Assembly (NCBI GenBank): GCA_030620035.1
Contig: JAUXAE010000069.1
Location: forward strand, 1 to 6,090
Direction: 5' to 3'
DNA: 6,090 nt
Origin: Dehalococcoidales bacterium
Lineage (GTDB): Bacteria > Chloroflexota > Dehalococcoidia > Dehalococcoidales > JAUXAE01
A program made the translations under genes and the position numbers. Position 1 is the first letter of the stretch, and each line of letters opens with the position of its first letter. This document shows, piece after piece, positions 1 through 4,746 of this stretch. The notes below the pieces were generated by a model that saw only the letters and a program-made list of their open reading frames with translations, was not told where the DNA came from and did no database searches.

Positions 1-317
1 TAGCTTTCCCGGCGGGCGGTGGCCAGGTCAATAGTCCACTTACGCCACCCTATTTTGGCCGTGCTAAAGCGCCGGTGGACGGTGATTTTGGCAGGCTCAT
101 CGGGCAGTAACTGGTGGGCCAGGGCAACAGCGTCGCCCTCAACCACCAGGTCAAGGTCAAGATTGGTTTCTTTCAGCAACAGGTCACGGACGACGCCACC
201 GACCAGGTAGAGTTTTTCGCCACGGCTGGCCGCCAGCTTGCCGGCTTGCCTCATAAAGTCATTTAGTTCAGCCGGTAGCTGTTTTTCTATTTTATCGGCC
301 AGGTTAATCTTAGCCAT
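1..317 (-). CDS. cca: CCA-adding enzyme / poly(A) polymerase family, N-terminal head domain (partial)
   Basis: This minus-strand gene is cut by the left edge; 105 residues from the ATG at 317-315 are visible. The family adds or repairs the 3' CCA of tRNAs in the cytoplasm. The class II nucleotidyltransferase head is clear: LVGGVVRDLL at residues 38-47 is the GG..RD substrate loop. LDLDLVVEGD at 53-62 supplies the metal-binding carboxylates D54 and D56. FSTAKIGW..TIDLATARRE at 84-104 supplies the third carboxylate, D97. These are bacterial-type features, unlike archaeal class I enzymes. The ATG is preceded directly by GGGAG, too close for a normal Shine-Dalgarno spacing, but it gives the expected N-terminal length. 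Neck and body domains are not visible, so a poly(A) polymerase or a CC- or A-only adding paralogue cannot be excluded. The tRNA remnant at 4705-4746 encodes no CCA after its discriminator, which fits a need for such an enzyme. Confidence 0.88.
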   Translation of the reverse strand, partial: MAKINLADKIEKQLPAELNDFMRQAGKLAASRGEKLYLVGGVVRDLLLKETNLDLDLVVEGDAVALAHQLLPDEPAKITVHRRFSTAKIGWRKWTIDLATARRES

Positions 318-325
318 CTCCCGGA

Positions 326-334
326 ATTATAGCA
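326..334 (-). promoter_or_regulatory. Extended -10 promoter element for the cca-like gene
   Basis: On the minus strand, TGCTATAAT contains a perfect TATAAT (331-326) with an upstream TG, forming an extended -10. No good -35 is seen at 16-18 nt spacing, which an extended -10 can tolerate. A start about 7 nt downstream would fall near 319-320, next to the ATG at 317, so the transcript may be leaderless or nearly so. This is inferred from sequence alone. Confidence 0.5.
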
Positions 335-360
335 CAGGCTACTAGTGGCTTCATTTCACC

Positions 361-390
361 TTGCCCGCCTGCGGCCGAAACTGCTATCAT
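361..390 (+). promoter_or_regulatory. Promoter for the ABC exporter operon
   Basis: TTGCCC (361-366) and TATCAT (385-390) are separated by 18 nt, and the -10 is preceded by TGC, making an extended -10 (TGCTATCAT). It lies 37 nt before the ATPase start and diverges from the promoter-like element for the gene to the left. Confidence 0.45.
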
Positions 391-427
391 TAGCCGGATA
401 TTGTCTTAGAAAAGCGGCAAGCGTTAT

Positions 428-1339
428 ATGGCTGTTATCAAAGTCCAGAAACTGACCAAGAATTTTAAAGACCTGGTAGCTGTAGACAGGGTTAGCTTGG
501 AGATTGAGGAGGGTGAGTGCTTCGGCCTGCTGGGCCCCAATGGTGCCGGTAAGACTACCCTTGTCCACATGATAACCGCCGTCTCGCTGCCTACCGATGG
601 CGATATCTGGGTTCTGGGCAAGGACCTTAGGAAATATCCCCGCCGGATAAAGGCCATGTTCGGGGTAGTCCCCCAGATTGATAACCTGGACGCGGAGCTA
701 ACCGTGCTTCAGAACCTAACCACCTTTGCCCGCTACTTTGATATAGCCAAGGATGAGGCCCGGCGGCGCAGTATGGCGGCACTTAATTTGTTTAGGCTTG
801 AGGGCAAGAGTGGTAGCCGCATCAAAGAGCTATCGGGGGGCATGAAGCGACGGTTGCTGCTGGCCAGGGGCCTGATTAACAACCCCAGGGTTCTTATTCT
901 TGACGAGCCGACCATAGGCCTCGACCCTCAATCCAAGTATTTGGTCTGGCAGAAACTGAGGGAGTTAAAGGGGCAGGGTGTTACCCAGCTTCTGTGTACC
1001 CAGAATATGGACGAGGCGGCTGTCCTGTGTGACCGGGTGGCCATAATGCACCGGGGCAGGGTGTTGGCTCTGGATTCTCCCAAAGGACTTGTTGAGCGGT
1101 ATGTTGGCCCGAAGCTGTTGGAGATCGAGGTCGGGGCCGACCAAAGGGATAGTATTAACCAAGAGCTGCAAAGCCGTGGGCTTGACTTTGAGGATGCCGC
1201 CGGTACCATTCAGGTATTTCACTGTGATGCTGATAGGTTGGCCCAGGAACTGGAGGGCCTTTCCTGGAATCTATGGCCCCGGCTGGCCACACTGGAGGAT
1301 GTCTTCTTCAGGCTTACCGGGAGGGCACTGGTGGAATGA
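428..1339 (+). CDS. ABC transporter ATP-binding protein, NodI/DrrA-type exporter ATPase
   Basis: This 303-residue protein is the cytoplasmic ATPase of an ABC-2 exporter; the substrate is not readable from sequence. Walker A is GPNGAGKTT at residues 36-44 and the Q-loop is VVPQIDNLD with Q83. The signature is LSGGMKRRL at 135-143, Walker B with its catalytic Glu is VLILDEP at 155-161, and the D-loop is GLD at 164-166. ECFGLLGPNG, GVVPQ.DNL and LSGGMKRRL resemble NodI-type proteins. About 95 C-terminal residues after the nucleotide-binding domain match the usual tail of this family. At the H-switch, where relatives read TTH.M(D/E)EA, this protein reads CTQNMDEA, so the His is replaced by Q192 (codon CAG, 1001-1003). 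Other motifs are intact, so it is probably functional. The upstream Shine-Dalgarno is poor. The stop overlaps the next start (ATGA), so the two genes should be translationally coupled. Confidence 0.93.
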   Translation: MAVIKVQKLTKNFKDLVAVDRVSLEIEEGECFGLLGPNGAGKTTLVHMITAVSLPTDGDIWVLGKDLRKYPRRIKAMFGVVPQIDNLDAELTVLQNLTTFARYFDIAKDEARRRSMAALNLFRLEGKSGSRIKELSGGMKRRLLLARGLINNPRVLILDEPTIGLDPQSKYLVWQKLRELKGQGVTQLLCTQNMDEAAVLCDRVAIMHRGRVLALDSPKGLVERYVGPKLLEIEVGADQRDSINQELQSRGLDFEDAAGTIQVFHCDADRLAQELEGLSWNLWPRLATLEDVFFRLTGRALVE

Positions 1340-2100
1340 GACTACCTTCTTGGCGCTTTATCCGGATGTGGCAGCGCAACAGGGATGTCTTCCTGCGGCT
1401 GTGGCGGTCAATAGCCCCTGGCTTTATCTTTGAGCCGATTATCCTGCTGCTGGCCCTGGGCCTGGGCTTCGGCCATTTTATGGGCGTTATTGACGGTCAG
1501 GACTATATATATTTTATCGTCCCCGGCGTTATCGCCAGTTATGTTATGACCAGCGCCACCTTTGAGTGCACCTACGGCGCCTTTTTTCGTATGGAGTACC
1601 GACGGACCTATGATTCTATTCTGGCGACACCGCTCAATATTGAGGATGTCGTTGCCGGTGAAATCTTCTGGGGGGCTACCCGCTCCCTGGTGACGGCCAC
1701 CATCATCCTGGTGGTGGCTGCCCTTTTCCAACTGCTGCCTTCACCCTGGGTACTGCTGGTGCCGGTGGTGGCTGTTCTGGAAGGGGTGATGTTTGCTTCT
1801 ATTGGTATGGTCTTTGTCTCTCTGGCGCCCTCAATCTACAGCTTTAACTACTACTTTACCCTTTTTATCGCACCGATAACATTCTTTAGCGGCGCCTTCT
1901 TCCCCCTTGATTCATTCCCCGAGGCGGTGCAGGTGGTCAGTAGCATTGTGCCACTGACCCCGGCGGTTGAGCTTATCAGGGCACTGGTTCAGGGTGAGTT
2001 TCACCCCGGCCTGCTGCTGTCTCTAGCCTATATCGTCTTGCTGGCCGGACTCTTCTTCTTCATATCAATGGTTGCCATGAGGCGGCGTGTAATCGATTAA
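1336..2100 (+). CDS. ABC-2 type transporter permease, NodJ-like
   Basis: This is the integral membrane partner of the preceding ATPase, 254 residues from the ATG at 1336. That start overlaps the ATPase stop as ATGA and has GGGAGGG at 1319-1325 upstream. A longer in-frame start at 1273 would overlap the ATPase by 67 nt and add an unrelated leader, so it is rejected. About six hydrophobic segments are visible, near residues 28-46, 57-76, 115-134, 138-163, 170-189 and 226-247. The ABC-2 C-terminal signature is SGAFFPLDSFP (185-195) followed by VPLTPAVELIRAL (205-217). SATFECTYGAFFRM (73-86) and ILATPLNIEDVVAGEI..GATRS (95-117) resemble NodJ-type permeases. With the ATPase it should form a 2+2 exporter in the cytoplasmic membrane. 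NodJ kinship does not imply Nod factor export here. Confidence 0.92.
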   Translation: MRLPSWRFIRMWQRNRDVFLRLWRSIAPGFIFEPIILLLALGLGFGHFMGVIDGQDYIYFIVPGVIASYVMTSATFECTYGAFFRMEYRRTYDSILATPLNIEDVVAGEIFWGATRSLVTATIILVVAALFQLLPSPWVLLVPVVAVLEGVMFASIGMVFVSLAPSIYSFNYYFTLFIAPITFFSGAFFPLDSFPEAVQVVSSIVPLTPAVELIRALVQGEFHPGLLLSLAYIVLLAGLFFFISMVAMRRRVID

Positions 2101-2118
2101 GAACTGCTTAAGCTCTTG

Positions 2119-2147
2119 TTGTTATTTGTGGGCCGTTTTCCTATAAT
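2119..2147 (+). promoter_or_regulatory. Promoter for the kinase - dCMP deaminase pair
   Basis: TTGTTA (2119-2124) and a perfect TATAAT (2142-2147) are separated by 17 nt in the gap between the permease stop and the next ATG at 2168. The predicted start near 2154 would leave a leader of about 14 nt. No convincing intrinsic terminator for the ABC operon precedes it. Confidence 0.65.
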
Positions 2148-2167
2148 GAGCTAGACAGGTACAGGTT

Positions 2168-2719
2168 ATGAAGTTGGTGGCCATTGTTGGCATGACCGGC
2201 GCCGGCAAATCAGAGGTCTCCCGATTATTTGAGAAGAATGGCTTTATTCGCCTGAGATTCGGTGATATTACCGATGAAGAAGTCAGGAAGAGGGGCCTGG
2301 AGCTGAACGAGGAAAATGAGCGCCGCATCAGGGAGCACTTGAGAGAAGAATACGGCATGGCCGCTTATGCCGTACTCAACCTGTCCCGGATTGATTTGGC
2401 CCTGAAACAGCAAGATGTGGTCATTGATGGTCTCTACTCCTGGGAAGAGTACACCTTTCTCAAGAACTATTATGGGGAGGGCTTTTATGTGGTCGCTGTC
2501 TGGGCATCGCCCAAGACAAGGTATCGCCGGCTGGCCGCCAGAGACAGCCGGCCACTGACGGTGGCTGAAGCCGCCGCCCGTGATAGGGCCGAAGTGGAGA
2601 AGATAAACAAGAGTGGACCCATCGCCATGGCCGATTTCACCATCCTGAATGAGTCTTCACTGAAGGACCTGGCCAAGAGGGTAAAGGCGGTCATGGCCGC
2701 TTTAAGGAGGATGACTTGA
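2168..2719 (+). CDS. P-loop nucleotide kinase-like protein, UPF0200 / dephospho-CoA kinase-like
   Basis: This 183-residue cytoplasmic P-loop protein has Walker A GMTGAGKS at residues 8-15. GDITDEEVRKRGLELNEEN (32-50) and LREEYGMAAYA (58-68) follow. VVIDGLYSWEEY (84-95) is the equivalent of the family's V(I/V)(I/D)G.RS..E strand, and SPKTRYRRLAARD (114-126) looks like the lid region. ADFTILNESS closes the domain near the C-terminus. These motifs recall the UPF0200 kinase-like family familiar from archaeal genomes, related in fold to adenylate and dephospho-CoA kinases. The substrate is unknown. It has its own promoter and a weak AGG-type ribosome site. Its stop overlaps the TTG start of dCMP deaminase (TTGA), suggesting co-expression and possibly a role in deoxynucleotide or other nucleotide metabolism; the role is inference. 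Confidence 0.75.
   Translation: MKLVAIVGMTGAGKSEVSRLFEKNGFIRLRFGDITDEEVRKRGLELNEENERRIREHLREEYGMAAYAVLNLSRIDLALKQQDVVIDGLYSWEEYTFLKNYYGEGFYVVAVWASPKTRYRRLAARDSRPLTVAEAAARDRAEVEKINKSGPIAMADFTILNESSLKDLAKRVKAVMAALRRMT
2704..2710 (+). promoter_or_regulatory. Strong ribosome binding site fixing a TTG start
   Basis: AAGGAGG is a full anti-16S match placed 5 nt before the TTG at 2716. It lies inside the last codons of the kinase gene. The ATG immediately after it (2711) is in the kinase frame and is followed by one codon and the stop, so the TTG is the sensible start of dCMP deaminase. Confidence 0.8.
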
Positions 2720-3189
2720 GAAGGCCGGATGTTGATGAATATTTCCTTAAGGTAGCCGCTGTGGTGGCCGAGCGCTCAACCTGTCGTCGCCACCATGTTG
2801 GGGCGGTGGCCGTTAAGGATAAGCATATCCTGGCTACCGGTTACAACGGCGCCCCGGCTGGCCTAAAGGATTGCCTTGAGCTGGGTTGCCTCAGGGATGA
2901 GCTCGGGATACCCTCAGGGGAAAGGCATGAAATATGCCGGGCCATTCACGCCGAGCAGAATGTCATTATCCAGGCGGCCCTGCATGGTGTTAGCCTTGAG
3001 GGTTGTACTATTTATGCCACCCATACCCCATGTGTCCTCTGCACCAAGATGCTGGTCAACGCTAAAATAAAGCGCTATATCAGCTTTGGTAAGTATAACG
3101 ATGAAGCCTTTATTGACCTTTTCCGGGAGGCCGGCATAGAACTTGGCACAAAGGAAAGACCCCCGGCCGAAATAAACTATCTGGACTAG
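2716..3189 (+). CDS. comEB: dCMP deaminase (ComEB-type)
   Basis: This 157-residue zinc deaminase converts dCMP to dUMP, which thymidylate synthase uses. The catalytic motif HAE is at residues 78-80 (H78 zinc ligand, E80 proton shuttle), and TPCVLC at 104-109 supplies zinc ligands C106 and C109. The N-terminal RSTCRRHHVGAVAV (20-33) and GYNGAPAG (42-49) are typical of the dCMP/ComE deaminase family. The ~28-residue insert between GYNG and HAE holds C53, C58, H71 and C74, which could bind a second structural zinc as in phage T4 dCMP deaminase. The family is often activated by dCTP and inhibited by dTTP; this cannot be read here. It starts with TTG overlapping the kinase stop, backed by AAGGAGG. 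The nearby dUTPase-like gene makes the same product, dUMP. Confidence 0.93.
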   Translation: MRRPDVDEYFLKVAAVVAERSTCRRHHVGAVAVKDKHILATGYNGAPAGLKDCLELGCLRDELGIPSGERHEICRAIHAEQNVIIQAALHGVSLEGCTIYATHTPCVLCTKMLVNAKIKRYISFGKYNDEAFIDLFREAGIELGTKERPPAEINYLD

Positions 3190-3195
3190 CATTTT

Positions 3196-3210
3196 CTACT
3201 TGAGAAGTAG
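3196..3210 (+). repeat. Short perfect hairpin in the dCMP deaminase - lipid kinase gap
   Basis: CTACTT (3196-3201) and AAGTAG (3205-3210) form a 6-bp stem with a GAG loop, 6 nt after the dCMP deaminase stop. No T-run follows, so it is not a standard intrinsic terminator. A TTGAGA (3200-3205) within it resembles a -35 box but has no good -10 downstream. Confidence 0.3.
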
Positions 3211-3247
3211 TAAGATTAGTAATAGCTTATCCTTGATGGGTGGGACA

Positions 3248-4162
3248 ATGTCACTCCAGTGTGCCAGGGTAATCGTTAATCCGGTGGCCGGGGCCAATTC
3301 AACCTACCGTAAGTGGCCTCATATTAGGCAGCTGCTGCGGCAGGCCGGTCTCTCCTTTGATTATCAATATACTGAGGGTGTTGGCCACGCCATTGAGCTG
3401 GCCCGGGCGGCGACTAGTGATGGCTATCGCTTTCTGGTGGCCGTTGGTGGTGACGGCACCGTTAACGAAGTGGTCAACGGCATCCTTTCCGCCGATGGCT
3501 CTGGAGAAGCCTTCCTGGGTGTGGTCGGCACCGGCACGGGCAGTGATTTTATCCGCTCCCTGCATATCCCCCGGGACTATACCCGGGCCTGTTCCTTCCT
3601 GACCAGCCAGCGCCACCTGCTGATTGATGTCGGTGTTGTCCAGTACCACAAGGATGGCCAGACTCTTCGCCGTTTTTTTGTTAATGCCGCTGGTATCGGC
3701 TTTGATGCCGAGGTGGCCAGGACTACCCAGCGCCTGCCCAAATACTTCAGGGGCACCATTCCCTATCTGCTGGGGTTGGCCGGGACGCTGTTTGGCTACC
3801 GGAATAAATCGGTTATCCTGCGGGTGGACAACAGTGTGGTGACGAAGCGTGTCCTGAGTGTCGTGGTGGCCAATGGTGTTTACTTTGGCGGCGGCATGCA
3901 GGTGGCCCCGCAGGCTGAGCTCAGTGATAGTTTGCTGGATGTATTGACTGTTGGTGATTTCGGTAAGTTTGAGCTCTTAAAGGAGTTTCCCAGGATTTAT
4001 AAGGGGACCCACATTACCCACCCCAAGGTCAAAATGGAGAAGGCCAGCCGGATAGAGGTTAGGTCACCAGAGCGGCTGCTGGTACACGCCGATGGTGAGG
4101 TTCTCGGGGAAGGTCCGGCATCCTTCTGGCTGATGCCCTTGGCCCTAAGCGTTGTCGTCTAG
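3248..4162 (+). CDS. Diacylglycerol kinase family lipid kinase (YegS/BmrU/DagK type)
   Basis: This 304-residue protein is a soluble or membrane-associated lipid kinase that phosphorylates a lipid hydroxyl with ATP; the actual lipid is unknown. The nucleotide-binding motif GGDGTVNEVVNG is at residues 67-78, preceded by RVIVNPVAG at 7-15. LGVVGTGTGSDF (90-101) is the family's second glycine-rich loop, with Ser instead of the common Asn in GTGND. NAAGIGFDAEV (146-156), NGVYFGGGMQVAPQA (209-223) and a C-terminal HPKV..VHADGE follow in normal order and length. The ATG at 3248, preceded by GGGTGGGA, is preferred over the TTG at 3200 because the family motif then begins near residue 7. Codon use matches the chromosomal neighbours. 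Its stop lies 5 nt from the convergent dUTPase stop. Confidence 0.9.
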   Translation: MSLQCARVIVNPVAGANSTYRKWPHIRQLLRQAGLSFDYQYTEGVGHAIELARAATSDGYRFLVAVGGDGTVNEVVNGILSADGSGEAFLGVVGTGTGSDFIRSLHIPRDYTRACSFLTSQRHLLIDVGVVQYHKDGQTLRRFFVNAAGIGFDAEVARTTQRLPKYFRGTIPYLLGLAGTLFGYRNKSVILRVDNSVVTKRVLSVVVANGVYFGGGMQVAPQAELSDSLLDVLTVGDFGKFELLKEFPRIYKGTHITHPKVKMEKASRIEVRSPERLLVHADGEVLGEGPASFWLMPLALSVVV

Positions 4163-4167
4163 CTAAA

Positions 4168-4683
4168 TCAACCGATATTCTCTCCCTGATAGGTGCCCTG
4201 GTAGCCTTCTGCTTTCCCTCTTAACTGAAAGAAGACAAGCTGCACAATTCGGGCATTTCTCTCTAAGCGGAAGCCTCGTGGGTGATAGACCACCATCAGA
4301 GACTGGGAACGGCCTGAGTAGCCGGCGTCCCAGACCGCCGTATTCACGGTAACACCACAACGCAGTAGGCTTGACCTGGGCGTGGCCAAGGCCATGACAT
4401 TCTTGGGCAGGTGGATAATCTCATTATAGGTGATTGAGTAGACCCCGGCCGGCAGGTCAATAAAGCCCAGGCCGTCAAAGACCAGCGGGGCCAGCTCAGA
4501 TACCTGCCGCTGGCTATTTTTAATGGCAATCCTACCCGGTGACTCAAGCAGGGCTATGTCACGCAGGGTGAGGTCAAAGCCGTTGCCCTGTAGCTGCTCA
4601 TCAAGACTCAAGTAGCCTTCTATCAGGGGGGGTTGTTGCTTAATTAGCCTCTCAAGGTGCTCCCTGGATAGGACGGTGGTCAT
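4168..4683 (-). CDS. dUTPase/dCTP deaminase superfamily protein, probable archaeal-type dUTPase
   Basis: This 171-residue minus-strand protein belongs to the trimeric dUTPase/dCTP deaminase fold. GNGFDLTL at residues 33-40 and the central PRSSLLRCGV (102-111) are superfamily hallmarks. TAVWDAGYSGR (115-125) carries D119, matching the conserved Asp of the third dUTPase motif, and ARIVQLVFFQL (144-154) plus YQGTYQGEN (161-169) form the C-terminal strand and tail. In dCTP deaminases the segment after DPG(W/F).G reads I.LE with a catalytic Glu; here the aligned stretch is GRSQSLMVV, with Leu at that place. It is therefore more likely a dUTPase (dUTP to dUMP and PPi) than a deaminase, despite likely automated naming as dCTP deaminase. 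The ATG has AGGGGAC upstream. It lies 21 nt downstream of the tRNA 3' end on the same strand. Confidence 0.85.
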   Translation of the reverse strand: MTTVLSREHLERLIKQQPPLIEGYLSLDEQLQGNGFDLTLRDIALLESPGRIAIKNSQRQVSELAPLVFDGLGFIDLPAGVYSITYNEIIHLPKNVMALATPRSSLLRCGVTVNTAVWDAGYSGRSQSLMVVYHPRGFRLERNARIVQLVFFQLRGKAEGYQGTYQGENIG

Positions 4684-4704
4684 TTTAGTCCCCTAAACAA
4701 AAAG

Positions 4705-4746
4705 TGGCAGCGATTGGATTCGAACCAACGACCAAGGGCTTATGAG
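4705..4746 (-). tRNA. 3' half of a CAU-anticodon tRNA (Met or Ile2 type), split by integration
   Basis: Read on the minus strand, this matches tRNA numbering exactly from position 32 to 73. The anticodon loop CTCATAA (4746-4740) carries anticodon CAT (4744-4742), followed by 3' stem GCCCT (4739-4735) and variable loop TTGGTC. The T arm is GTTGG-TTCGAAT-CCAAT (4729-4713), then acceptor 3' strand CGCTGCC and discriminator A at 4705. No CCA is encoded; a T-run follows. The 5' half is missing: the bases that should be AGGGC (27-31) read GAGGA, no D arm fits, and the required GGCAGCG acceptor strand is not found upstream on this strand. This is therefore a remnant whose identity stops at the anticodon loop, a common crossover point for tyrosine integrases. 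Methionine versus isoleucine identity cannot be decided without the 5' half. Confidence 0.8.

Noticed and set aside
1273..1335. Longer N-terminus for the permease (start at 1273)
   Set aside because: It lies wholly inside the ATPase gene, adds residues unlike the family, and the ATG at 1336 has the ATGA overlap and a GGGAGGG site.
1408..1731. Minus-strand open frame within the permease gene
   Set aside because: It is a shadow of the well-supported permease on the other strand, with no family motif.
3196..3210. Intrinsic terminator after dCMP deaminase
   Set aside because: The stem is only 6 bp and AT-rich, and no T-run follows on either strand reading away from the stem.
3200..3247. Lipid kinase start at TTG 3200 or ATG 3236
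   Set aside because: The added residues precede the family's conserved start, no good ribosome site is present, and ATG 3248 follows GGGTGGGA.
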